Below, piece after piece: positions 26,792 to 35,178 of a stretch of 64,000 bases of DNA. How positions within the stretch are numbered: the stretch's first letter is position 1; each line of letters starts with the position of its first letter. Below the pieces are notes generated by a model. The model was not told the origin of the DNA. It saw nothing but the letters and a program-made list of their open reading frames with translations, and did no database searches. Made by a program: the position numbers and the translations under genes. This stretch comes from Streptomyces blattellae. Lineage in GTDB: Bacteria; Actinomycetota; Actinomycetes; Streptomycetales; Streptomycetaceae. Location of the stretch: the NCBI RefSeq assembly GCF_009709555.1, contig NZ_WJBG01000111.1, positions 62,001 through 126,000 on the forward strand. The letters run 5' to 3'.

Positions 26792-28120
26792 ATGACCATC
26801 CCCCTGCTGCTCCTGGGAGCGGCGTTCCTGCTGATTCTGGCCAACGGTTTCTTCGTGGCGGCCGAGTTCGGTCTCGTCACCGTCGAGGCCACGGACGCAG
26901 AGAAGTCCGCGGCCGAGGGCGACCAACGGGCCCGTACCGTCGTCGAGTCCCTCAAGGAGCTGTCCTTCCAGCTCTCCGGCACCCAGCTCGGCATCACCAT
27001 CACCTCCCTCGTCGTCGGCATGCTCGCCGAACCGGCGCTCGCGCAGCTGCTGGACGGGCCCATCACCGCGACCGGCATCCCCGAGGGAGCCGTCTCCGGG
27101 GTGGCCGTGGTCATCGGCATGCTGCTGGCCTCGGCCGTGCAGATGGTGATCGGCGAACTCGTGCCCAAGAACTGGGCGGTCTCCCGGCCCATGCAGGTCG
27201 CGCGCTTCGTCGCCGGCCCGCAGCACGCCTTCGCACGGCTGTTCCGTCCGGTGATCGCCGGGCTGAACGCGGTCGCGAACCGGCTCGTCCGCACCCTGGG
27301 CATCGAGCCCGCCGAGGAGCTGGCCTCCGCCCGCACCCCCGGCGAACTGGTCTCCCTGGCCCGGCACTCCGCACGCGCCGGCGCCCTGGAACAGGACACC
27401 GCGGACCTGTTCGTACGGACCCTGTCGCTCGGCGAGCTGACCGCACAGCACGTCATGACCCCGCGCGTGAAGGTCAGCGCGCTGCAGTCCTCGGCGACCG
27501 CCGAAGACGTGGTCAACCTCACCCGGGCCACCGGACTGTCCCGCTTCCCGGTCTACCGCGAGCGGATCGACGAGATCGTCGGCATGGTCCATCTCAAGGA
27601 CGCCCTGGCGATCCCCTCGCCCGAACGGCTGCGCACCCCCGTCACCCGGATCGCGCAGTCGCCTCTGCTGGTCCCCGAGACCCTGCCGGTGCAGCCCCTG
27701 CTGGCCCGGCTGCGCAGCGAGCAGCCCATCGCCGTCGTCGTCGACGAGTACGGCGGCACGGCCGGCGTCGTCACCCTGGAGGACATCGTCGAGGAGATCG
27801 TCGGCGAGGTCCGCGACGAGCACGACGGTCAGGACCTGCCCGAACTCGCCCCCGCCCCGCCGGAGGACGGCAGGCCCGCGTGGGACGCCGACGGCAGCTG
27901 CCGCGTCGACATCCTCCAGCGCATAGGCCTCGACGTGCCCGAAGGACCGTACGAGACGGTGGCCGGCCTGGTCGCCGACCTGCTCGGCCGGATCCCGGCC
28001 GTCGGCGACAAGGCCGAACTGCCGGGCTGGCGGCTGGCGGTACGGCAGGTCGGCCACTACCGCGCCGAGCGGGTACGGCTGGTCAGGACCGCTCTGGTCG
28101 CCGCGGAGGCCGTCCGATGA
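26792..28120 (+). CDS. CNNM/CorC-HlyC family membrane protein (first of a pair)
   Basis: A 442-residue protein. A DUF21/CNNM membrane domain (~1-200) starts with LILANGFFVAAEFGLVTVEA. It is followed by a CBS pair (~215-335, containing SRFPVYRERIDEIVGMVHLKD and VVVDEYGGTAGVVTLEDI as separate motifs) and a CorC_HlyC domain at the C-terminus (~345-430). Family members are linked to magnesium or cobalt efflux and ion homeostasis. The stop overlaps the next start (ATGA). Confidence 0.88.
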   Translation: MTIPLLLLGAAFLLILANGFFVAAEFGLVTVEATDAEKSAAEGDQRARTVVESLKELSFQLSGTQLGITITSLVVGMLAEPALAQLLDGPITATGIPEGAVSGVAVVIGMLLASAVQMVIGELVPKNWAVSRPMQVARFVAGPQHAFARLFRPVIAGLNAVANRLVRTLGIEPAEELASARTPGELVSLARHSARAGALEQDTADLFVRTLSLGELTAQHVMTPRVKVSALQSSATAEDVVNLTRATGLSRFPVYRERIDEIVGMVHLKDALAIPSPERLRTPVTRIAQSPLLVPETLPVQPLLARLRSEQPIAVVVDEYGGTAGVVTLEDIVEEIVGEVRDEHDGQDLPELAPAPPEDGRPAWDADGSCRVDILQRIGLDVPEGPYETVAGLVADLLGRIPAVGDKAELPGWRLAVRQVGHYRAERVRLVRTALVAAEAVR

Positions 28121-29202
28121 GCGTGCTCCAGCTGCTGTTCGCCGGGCTGCTCGTGCTCGCCAACGGCTTCTTCGTCGGCGCCGAGTTCGCCCTGGTCTCC
28201 GTACGCCGCAGCCAGATCGAACCGCTCGGCACGGCTCGGGCCCGGCAGGTGCTCTACGGCCTGGAACGGCTGCCGCAGATGATGGCCGCCGCCCAGTTCG
28301 GCATCACCGTCTGCTCGCTGACGCTGGGCGCGGTGGCCGAGCCGACGGTCGCGCACATCCTGGAACCGTTCTTCGAGTGGATCCACCTTCCGCACGCGAT
28401 GATCCATCCGGTGGGCTACGTCATCGCCCTCGCCACCGTCGTCTTCTTCCACCTCGTCATCGGCGAGATGGTCCCGAAGAACCTCGCGATGGCCGCCCCG
28501 GAGAAGACCGCGCTGTGGCTCAGCCCCGGCCTGGTCGCCTTCGCCCGCCTCTGCAAGCCGATCACCGTGGCCCTCGGCGCCTGCGCCCAGGGCATCCTGC
28601 GGCTCTTCCACGTCGAGCCCAAGGACGAGGTGGAGGCGGTCTTCACCAGCGAGCAGCTCAACCGGCTGGTGGAGGACTCCGGCCAGGCGGGTCTGCTCGA
28701 CCCCGAGGAGCAGGAGCGGCTGGAGGACGCGCTGGAGCTTGGCTCCCGGCCGGTCACCGATGTGCTCCTCGGCCGGGAGTCGCTGGTGACCGTGCCTCCC
28801 TCGGTCACCCCGGGCGGGATCATCGAGCTCACCGCCCGCACCGGCTATTCCCGCTTCCCCGTCGTCGCCGACAACGGGGCTTTCATGGGGTACCTGCACG
28901 TCAAGGACGTACTCGACCTGGAGGATTCCGAGCGGGCGGTGCCGCAGCGGATCTGGCGGCAGATGACGACCCTGCGGTCGGAACTGCCGCTGGACGACGC
29001 GCTGACGGTGATGCGGCGCGCGGCGACGCACCTGGCGCAGGTGGCCGACGGGGCAGGGAAGGTGCTGGGGCTGGTGGCGCTGGAGGACGTGCTGGAGCTG
29101 TTGGTGGGGGAGGTACGGGACCCCGCGCATCGTGCGGTGACCGCTGTGCCGAAGGTGTCCGAGCCGCGGTCGGGGGCGCCGGAGGAGGTACTGGCAGGGT
29201 GA
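28117..29202 (+). CDS. CNNM family membrane protein with CBS pair (second of a pair)
   Basis: A 361-residue homologue of the preceding protein: DUF21 domain with VLANGFFVGAEFALVSVRRSQ, then a CBS pair (~205-340). It lacks the CorC_HlyC domain found in the first member. Translational coupling and unequal domain content suggest a heteromeric complex; that is inference. Confidence 0.87.
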   Translation: MSVLQLLFAGLLVLANGFFVGAEFALVSVRRSQIEPLGTARARQVLYGLERLPQMMAAAQFGITVCSLTLGAVAEPTVAHILEPFFEWIHLPHAMIHPVGYVIALATVVFFHLVIGEMVPKNLAMAAPEKTALWLSPGLVAFARLCKPITVALGACAQGILRLFHVEPKDEVEAVFTSEQLNRLVEDSGQAGLLDPEEQERLEDALELGSRPVTDVLLGRESLVTVPPSVTPGGIIELTARTGYSRFPVVADNGAFMGYLHVKDVLDLEDSERAVPQRIWRQMTTLRSELPLDDALTVMRRAATHLAQVADGAGKVLGLVALEDVLELLVGEVRDPAHRAVTAVPKVSEPRSGAPEEVLAG

Positions 29203-29266
29203 TTGCCGCCGCCGCTGCGGAGTCGTGCCGCCCCGGGCCGCACGACCGCCCGCAGGCTCAGCGGCG

Positions 29267-31129
29267 TTATGTCGGGGACGGGTCCTGCGGCCCCCTCCCC
29301 GACAGCACCTCCCCGTACGCCTGCATCAGATCCGGCAGCCGCAGTGTCGACAAGTCGTCCCGAGTCAGCGTCCCGGGGTAGGCCGACAACCGCAGATCCC
29401 GGTACGCGCAGCTCTTCTCGTACAGCGTCCGCAGGAACCGCCCGTTACCCAGCTCGTCGATCCACCCCTGGTCGACGACGTGCCCGGCGATGGACCGCAG
29501 CTCGTCCAGCGCGTCCTCGTCCCAGACGTCCCCGTTCTCCGTGGCCAGTACTTCGCCGATGGAGGTGAGTTCGAGGGGCCGGTAGGAGGGGAAGTCGACG
29601 CGGGTGGTGAAGCGGGAGGACAGGCCGGGGTTGGCGGCGAGGAGACGGTCCATGCCCTCGGGGTAGCCGGCCAGGATCACCACCAGGTGGTCTCGGTTGT
29701 CCTCGGCCCGCTTCAGCAGGACCTGGAGCGCTTCGTCGCCGTACGCGTCCCCCTTGCCGTAACCGGAGTTGGAGAGCGAGTAGGCCTCGTCGACGAAGAG
29801 GACGCCGCCGATCGCGGAGTCGATGAGTTCGTTGGCCTTCACCGCTGTCTGGCCGAGGTACTCGCCGACCAGATCGGCGCGCTGGGCTTCCACCAGGTGG
29901 TCGCCGCCGAGCAGGCCGAGGGCGTAGAAGACCCGCCCCAGGATTCGCGCCACCGTGGTCTTCCCCGTCCCGGACGGGCCGGAGAACACGAAGTGCCGCT
30001 TGGGCGGCTGAACCGGCAGTCCCTGCCCCGCCCGCAGCCGGGCCATGTTCAACTGCGCCGACAACGCCTTGACTTGGCGCTTCACCGGCTCCAGGCCCAC
30101 CATGCGCTCAAGCTCGGCGAGCGCCTCCTCCAGCAGCGCGGGGTCGGTCGGTCCGGTCGGCAGGGACGGTGTCGGGACGATCGACTTCTCCCGCACGGCC
30201 GGATCGATCACTGACGACAGCGGGCCGGTGGCCGGCAGGTCGGGCCCGGACAGCTTCAGGTCCCGGCCCTCGGTGCCGAAGAGCGGGTCGAGGGCGTCCG
30301 GTCCGTCGATGACGTCCTGCCCACCGGACAGGGTGATCGCCGCGAGGCCGGTGGCGTCGTCGTACCCGTCGCCCTCGGCGATCGCGGCGAGCCGGGCCGA
30401 GGTGTCCATGAAGGCGGGGTCGACGCGGTGCACCGCCCGGTAGAGCGGGAGGGCGGCGGCCGACCGGCCCGTCCCCTCGTGGGCCCGGGCCAGCCAGTAG
30501 CGCAGTTCCTTGCGCTGGGGCTGTTCGCTGCGGCAGCGCATCAGCGCCGCGGAGAGAAGGGGTTCGGCCTGGCCGTACATCTCCAGCCGGACCCGGGCCA
30601 TGCCGCCGAACAGACCCGCCTCGATGCCGAGCATCTGGTCGCCGATCAGCGGATCGGTGTGCCGGACGAGCTGTTCCCAGTCCTTGACCAGATAGGCGCG
30701 GCAGGCGTGCAGGAAGCGGACCTGATGATCGGTGTCCACCGGTGGCAGGCCCGCGAGGGCCCGGTCGAGTTCAGGGACGTGGCGGCCGTCCAGCCAGTGG
30801 GAGGCGTGCGCGAGCAGCAGGTCGCGCGGGCTCTCCAGCACGGGCTGCACCCACCAGCCCAGCCAGTACCAGGAGTTGAGGTTGCGGCGGTGCCGGGCGC
30901 GCTGTTCGCCGAAGCGGTCCCGGTGCCGGAACATCCTCAGCAGCGCGGTCGTCGTGTCGACGCGCAGCGCGTGCAGGCCGAGCCAGCCGTCGGCCATCCC
31001 GGGATCCATCCGCACCGCGGTCCGGAACTCCTCCTCCGCCTGCGGATAAGCGCCCATGGTGTAGGCGTCGACGCCTCGCATCCAGGCCAGGTCGGCCGGG
31101 GCCTCGGGGCCCTGCGTGCCGAAGTCCAT
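29267..31129 (-). CDS. AAA+ ATPase of the CbxX/CfxQ family, EccA-like
   Basis: A 620-residue protein. The N-terminal ~270 residues form TPR-like helical repeats (YPQAEEEFRTAVRMDPGMADGW shown only as residues ~24-45). The C-terminal AAA+ domain (~355-600) has Walker A GPSGTGKT, Walker B GGVLFVDEAYSL and sensor-2 Arg (GNGRFLRTL). Architecture and sequence resemble EccA, the cytosolic ATPase of type VII secretion, but no other type VII gene is adjacent. The start ATG (MDFGTQGPEA) has gggggg ahead; sequence further upstream in frame is not protein-like. Confidence 0.85.
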   Translation of the reverse strand: MDFGTQGPEAPADLAWMRGVDAYTMGAYPQAEEEFRTAVRMDPGMADGWLGLHALRVDTTTALLRMFRHRDRFGEQRARHRRNLNSWYWLGWWVQPVLESPRDLLLAHASHWLDGRHVPELDRALAGLPPVDTDHQVRFLHACRAYLVKDWEQLVRHTDPLIGDQMLGIEAGLFGGMARVRLEMYGQAEPLLSAALMRCRSEQPQRKELRYWLARAHEGTGRSAAALPLYRAVHRVDPAFMDTSARLAAIAEGDGYDDATGLAAITLSGGQDVIDGPDALDPLFGTEGRDLKLSGPDLPATGPLSSVIDPAVREKSIVPTPSLPTGPTDPALLEEALAELERMVGLEPVKRQVKALSAQLNMARLRAGQGLPVQPPKRHFVFSGPSGTGKTTVARILGRVFYALGLLGGDHLVEAQRADLVGEYLGQTAVKANELIDSAIGGVLFVDEAYSLSNSGYGKGDAYGDEALQVLLKRAEDNRDHLVVILAGYPEGMDRLLAANPGLSSRFTTRVDFPSYRPLELTSIGEVLATENGDVWDEDALDELRSIAGHVVDQGWIDELGNGRFLRTLYEKSCAYRDLRLSAYPGTLTRDDLSTLRLPDLMQAYGEVLSGRGPQDPSPT

Positions 31130-31567
31130 CACGTCCCCCCACAAACCGTGCCCCCGTTCGGTTCGCCGCCGGGCCCGGTGCCCGTCGGCAGCCTTGGTGT
31201 CGAACCGCCGTAGCGCGGACCGGAGTTGCAACGGTGCGCAGAGCAGCCGTCCGAAGGTCGCAACGAGGGCATCGTACCTGCGGGTGCACGGCCCGCCCCA
31301 GGGTGCCGCACGGGCCGTTTGGCGAGGTGGGAGCAGATGGGGCGCACTCGGTCCGGTCACCGAGGGTGAGCGGATGATGCCGGGCAGCGCCCGAAATGGG
31401 CGAAGAGGGCAGAACGAAGCCCCCGATCACGGGGGAACAACCGGGGGCCTCGCGTCTGTGGGCGGCTCTCAAATGGCCGCACATTGAGAACGTAAGACCT
31501 GTACGGCCCCCGGGTCAAGCCGAGTTGGGGGACTCCGCGAACTCGGCCGACAAGGGTCTTCACGAGT
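31130..31567. other. Intergenic region with several hairpins
   Basis: No gene supported. It contains CCCCCG-atca-CGGGGG (31420-31435) followed by a second CGGGGG (31442-31447) that could pair instead with the same C-run, so two alternative hairpins exist. A further inverted repeat near 31520-31546 probably ends the kinase transcript. The stretch is the upstream region of the AAA+ ATPase gene on the minus strand. Confidence 0.5.
31520..31546 (-). terminator. Possible terminator of the uridine-kinase-like gene
   Basis: CCGAGTT (31520-31526) and AACTCGG (31540-31546) form a 7-bp stem 21 bases beyond the stop codon of the minus-strand gene. Confidence 0.45.
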
Positions 31568-32224
31568 TCAGCACATTGCCGATGGCCCGTCACCGTGCGT
31601 GAGATCCTGGTCCGGGCCAATCGTTCCAGCGGGTCCCGGGAAGACCTTGTATCCCTTTTCGCACTGTCGTACCAGGAGGTCGGCGAAGGGGCGCGAAGGG
31701 TCATCGGCGAAGTGCCGTCGCTCCGCCTCGACCCACCCGGCCCAGAACTCCCGCTGCTCCTCCCCGTCCCGGGCCTGCCCGCGTGTCCAGGCCTCCTCGC
31801 GGGGCAACTCCATCCACAGCAGCTGGGCCAGGTGCGGGCGCAGTGCCCGGCGGCCGGCGCCGACGCCCTCGACGAGGATCACGGGAGCGTCCGGCACGAG
31901 GCGCTCCGGGCCGAAACGGCGGGCCCGCCAGTCGTACGGGGCATAGCGCGCGCTCCCGCCCCGGGCGAGCGGCTCGATCACCTGGGCCAGCAGCCGGTCC
32001 GTCCAGTCGAACAGTTCCTCGTGGCTGGCGATGTCGTCGAGACGGAGCACGGGAGCGCCGCCCAGCGCGTCCGCCAACTGTCCGGCGAACGTGGACTTTC
32101 CGGAGCCGGCGTGTCCGTCGATCCCGACCAGGCGGACCGCACCGCAGGACGGGGAGAGACGACGGAGCCGGAGGGCGAGGTCGTGAATGGTGGTTCCCGG
32201 GGGAGCGGACGGGGGTGAATTCAT
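31568..32224 (-). CDS. P-loop nucleoside kinase, uridine-kinase-like
   Basis: A 218-residue protein with Walker A GIDGHAGSGKST (~residues 32-43), an aspartate-containing motif VLRLDDI after it and VILVEGVGAG as the next strand, as in uridine kinase/phosphoribulokinase-like ATPases. The start ATG gives MNSPPSAPPG; the frame continues upstream but with poor coding character. The true substrate is unproven. Confidence 0.82.
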   Translation of the reverse strand: MNSPPSAPPGTTIHDLALRLRRLSPSCGAVRLVGIDGHAGSGKSTFAGQLADALGGAPVLRLDDIASHEELFDWTDRLLAQVIEPLARGGSARYAPYDWRARRFGPERLVPDAPVILVEGVGAGRRALRPHLAQLLWMELPREEAWTRGQARDGEEQREFWAGWVEAERRHFADDPSRPFADLLVRQCEKGYKVFPGPAGTIGPDQDLTHGDGPSAMC

Positions 32225-32332
32225 TCTAGGCGCGGGATGCGCCGCAGGTCGTGGCAGTGGTCGACACCAATATCGGTCGGTGTGGCGACGGTGGATGTGC
32301 TCGCGGGAGCACACCGCCGCCGTTCATAGTGA

Positions 32333-32350
32333 GGTGCACTACCGTGCACC
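32333..32350. promoter_or_regulatory. Perfect inverted repeat upstream of the C39 peptidase
   Basis: GGTGCAC (32333-32339), TACC, GTGCACC (32344-32350), 40 bases before the peptidase start and just after a tagt-containing AT-rich spot that could be a -10 element. It looks like an operator; no candidate regulator is known. Confidence 0.45.
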
Positions 32351-32389
32351 GAAACTGCCCCGACTCGGACACCTGGGAGTCTTCCGCGC

Positions 32390-33754
32390 ATGAGCACAGC
32401 CGAACTGCCGTCCCGCAGAAGCGTTTTGGCTGCCGTCGTCGGCGCGGCCGTCGCGGGCGGCGCGTCCGCCGCGGTCCCGGCCGACGCCGCGGCGGACGCC
32501 GAAGATCCTGCGCAGGCCCCGGCGCGCTTTGTCGACAACCGCGCCTGGACCACGTACGCCGACTGGCGGGGTGGCACCGCGCGCGGCACCCGGGCCGTCG
32601 ACGGAGCCCGCCCCGGCCTCGTGCTCGACGCCCCGGCGGGCACCGTCGACTACACCGACCCGCACACCGGCACGACGGCCCCCTGGGAGTACGCGACCTG
32701 GACGTCCCCCGTCCACCGGCTCTCCGTCCCCTCGACCGAGGCGATCGCGTCGTGGAACGCGCACACCCCGGAGGGCACCTGGCTCCAGGTCGAGTTGCAG
32801 GGGACGTATGCGGACGGCACGAACACCCCTTGGTATGTGATGGGCCGCTGGGCCGCGGGTGACCGGGACATCAAGCGCACGTCGGTCGACGACCAGAGCG
32901 ATCGCAAGAGCAGCATCTGGACGGACACCTTCGCGATCGACGACCCGTCGACGGGCCTGCGGCTGACGTCGTACCGGCTGCGGCTCACCCTCTACCGCAA
33001 GCCGGGCACGACGAGCACCCCCACCGTGTGGCGGCTGGGCGCGATGGGCTCCGACGTCCCCGACCGCTTCACCGTCCCGGCCTCCACGCCCGGCGTCGCC
33101 AGGGAGCTGAGCGTCCCGCGCTACTCGCAGGAGATCCACAAGGGCCAGTACCCCGAGTACGACAACGGCGGCGAGGCCTGGTGCAGCCCCACCTCCTCGC
33201 AGATGATCATCGAGTACTGGGGCGGCCGTCTCACCCCCGAGCAGCTGGCCTGGGTCGACCCGTCGTACGCCGATCCGCAGGTGTGCCACGCGGCCCGGTT
33301 CACCTACGACCACCAGTACGCGGGCTGCGGCAATTGGCCGTTCAACGCGGCCTACGCCGCCACCTTCAAGGGGCTCCAGGGTGTCGTCACCCGGCTGGGC
33401 TCGCTCACCGACCTGGAGACGCTGATCGCGGCCGGCATCCCGGCCATAACGTCCCAGTCCTTCCTGGCGAGCGAGCTGACGGGGGCGGGGTACGGGACCG
33501 CCGGGCACCTGATGACGGTCATCGGGTTCACGGCGGACGGCGATGTGATCGCGGGCGACCCGGCCGCGCCCGGCAACGAGGCGGTGCGACGGGTCTACAG
33601 GCGCCGGGAGTGGGAGAACATCTGGCTCCGCACCAAGCGGTACAACGCATCCGGCAACGTCGTCTCCGGCACGGGCGGCGTCTGCTATCTGTACTTCCCC
33701 GCGCAGCCGACCACCCGGCAGCGCATGGCGCTGGAGGCGGTGGGCGTGCGCTGA
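32390..33754 (+). CDS. Tat-exported C39-family cysteine peptidase
   Basis: A 454-residue protein that begins with a twin-arginine signal (PSRRSVLAAVVGAAVAGG) and an Ala-rich cleavage region near residue 35. Residues ~45-240 form an extracellular beta-rich domain. The C-terminal papain-like C39 domain has Cys265 in GEAWCSPTSSQM, His373 in GHLMTVIGF and Asp shortly after (VIAGDPAAPG). It could mature or degrade extracellular proteins or peptides. It is monocistronic, and no bacteriocin transporter is near. Confidence 0.87.
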   Translation: MSTAELPSRRSVLAAVVGAAVAGGASAAVPADAAADAEDPAQAPARFVDNRAWTTYADWRGGTARGTRAVDGARPGLVLDAPAGTVDYTDPHTGTTAPWEYATWTSPVHRLSVPSTEAIASWNAHTPEGTWLQVELQGTYADGTNTPWYVMGRWAAGDRDIKRTSVDDQSDRKSSIWTDTFAIDDPSTGLRLTSYRLRLTLYRKPGTTSTPTVWRLGAMGSDVPDRFTVPASTPGVARELSVPRYSQEIHKGQYPEYDNGGEAWCSPTSSQMIIEYWGGRLTPEQLAWVDPSYADPQVCHAARFTYDHQYAGCGNWPFNAAYAATFKGLQGVVTRLGSLTDLETLIAAGIPAITSQSFLASELTGAGYGTAGHLMTVIGFTADGDVIAGDPAAPGNEAVRRVYRRREWENIWLRTKRYNASGNVVSGTGGVCYLYFPAQPTTRQRMALEAVGVR

Positions 33755-33820
33755 CCTGTCGGATCGGCTGTGACCGAAGTCTCGGCCGCAAAAGCCCCTG
33801 ATGGTGGCAAGGTGGACAGC

Positions 33821-33961
33821 ATGACCGCGAACGCAGCCACCGCCGCCCGTGCCCGCACGGGCGGCCCCGGGGACGACGGCCCGAAGATCCTCGAACACGC
33901 CATGGGCTGGACCCTCGTCGTGGTCGTCGCGATGCTCGTGGCCCAACTCGGGCTGCTGTGA
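33821..33961 (+). CDS. SCO1431-type small membrane protein
   Basis: A 46-residue protein with one C-terminal membrane helix (GWTLVVVVAMLVAQLGLL) preceded by a short soluble part with DDGPKILEHAM. The ATG at 33821 has aaggtgg ahead; a longer in-frame start is less likely. The form matches the conserved Streptomyces family named after SCO1431; function is unknown. Confidence 0.75.
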   Translation: MTANAATAARARTGGPGDDGPKILEHAMGWTLVVVVAMLVAQLGLL

Positions 33962-34027
33962 CCTGATCCCCTGTTCGACCTGACATACTGCGGATGTCCC
34001 GCAGCCCGTTGAAGACCAGGGTCGAAA

Positions 34028-34687
34028 TTGCATATCAGCCAACAGCGCGACGCCGAACGCCCCCGGGTGCGCGGCACCGAGCGCTCGCTGGCGCGTCGCG
34101 CCGAACTCATCGCCATCGGGCGGAAGTTGTTCGCCGACACGTCCTACGACGCGCTCTCGATGGACGACATCGCCCGGCAGGCGCAGGTGGCCAAGGGGCT
34201 GATCTACTACTACTTCCAGTCCAAGCGCGGCTACTACCTGGCGATCATCAAGGACTCCGTCGCCGACCTGGTCACCTATGCCGCGAGCGGCCTCGAACTG
34301 CCGCCGGTGCAGCGCGTCCACCGCACGATCGACAGCTATCTGCGCTACGCGGAGCACAACCAGGCCGCCTACCGCACCATCGTCAGCGGGGGCGTCGGCT
34401 TCGACGCCGAGGTGCACGCCGTCCGGGACGGGGTGCGCGAGGCGATCGTCGCGACCATCGCCGAGGGCGCGTACGGTCGCAGTGACATCGCCCCGCTGGC
34501 CCGCATGGGCCTGCTCGCCTGGGTGTGCAGCGTCGAGGGTGCCGCCCTCGACTGGATCGACCGCCCCGAACTCTCCCGCGACATCATGTGCGAGCTGCTG
34601 GTGAAGTCGCTGGGCGGCGCGATGCGCGCCATCGAGGAACTGGATCCGGCCTACCCCGCTCCGCAGCCCGCCCGCCGGGACAACTGA
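34028..34687 (+). CDS. TetR family transcriptional regulator
   Basis: A 219-residue regulator starting at TTG 34028. The N-terminal helix-turn-helix (~15-65) contains SMDDIARQAQVAKGLIYYYFQSK, and the C-terminal ligand domain is helical. A strong terminator follows. Its neighbours are the SCO1431-type gene and, further downstream, an acyl-CoA dehydrogenase, which may be a target; inference only. Confidence 0.87.
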   Translation: MHISQQRDAERPRVRGTERSLARRAELIAIGRKLFADTSYDALSMDDIARQAQVAKGLIYYYFQSKRGYYLAIIKDSVADLVTYAASGLELPPVQRVHRTIDSYLRYAEHNQAAYRTIVSGGVGFDAEVHAVRDGVREAIVATIAEGAYGRSDIAPLARMGLLAWVCSVEGAALDWIDRPELSRDIMCELLVKSLGGAMRAIEELDPAYPAPQPARRDN

Positions 34688-34695
34688 CAGCACAA

Positions 34696-34724
34696 GGGGC
34701 GGAGGTCTCGTGGTCCTCTGCCCC
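34696..34724 (+). terminator. Terminator hairpin after the tetR gene
   Basis: GGGGCGGAGG (34696-34705) pairs with CCTCTGCCCC (34715-34724), a 10-bp stem with one G-T pair and a 9-base loop, starting 8 bases after the stop codon. Confidence 0.8.
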
Positions 34725-35178
34725 AAGTCCCCCGTGGGACCGGCTGGTTGATCGCCTTGATCAGCTCGCCGCCGGCCGTGTCAGTGGTGCCGCCCACGGT
34801 GCCGGTCGCCGGGCGCGTGGTCCTGAGCGCCTCGCAGTCCGCGATGCCGTCCTCCCGGGTGCCGTCCGCCGGTCCGGTCGCGGGCGTGGAATCCGATGCC
34901 GGGCAGCAGCTTCGCGGCCGGAACGCGGGGGGCCGTGCTCCGTGTCACCCTCCGTCGGTCGTCGCGTGCTCTGAGTGTCCGGAGGTTTCTTGGAGTAAGC
35001 GGTCGTTAACTGGTGACTGAGGGCCTATGATCGGGCATACTCACAGCGCCGAGCCGCTGGTCAGCACCTTCCGTGACCCGGGAGAACCGAGCATCGGCCC
35101 GCATCGAGACAGACCCGGCGGAGCCGCCCCATCACCAGGCGCGCGCCGTCAGCGCCCGTCAGGGAGGAGAGCGTCGCC
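34725..35178. other. Intergenic region before the acyl-CoA dehydrogenase
   Basis: No complete gene. On the minus strand, roughly 34690-34930, an open frame without a start codon reads like protein (for example GGTTDTAGGELIKAINQPV) and may be a remnant. TATGAT at 35026-35031 in an AT-richer spot may be the -10 box of the dehydrogenase promoter, leaving a ~140-base leader. Confidence 0.4.

Noticed and set aside
34748..35020. Plus-strand 90-codon frame before the acyl-CoA dehydrogenase
   Set aside because: No ribosome-binding site or recognisable feature; the minus strand reads more protein-like there.
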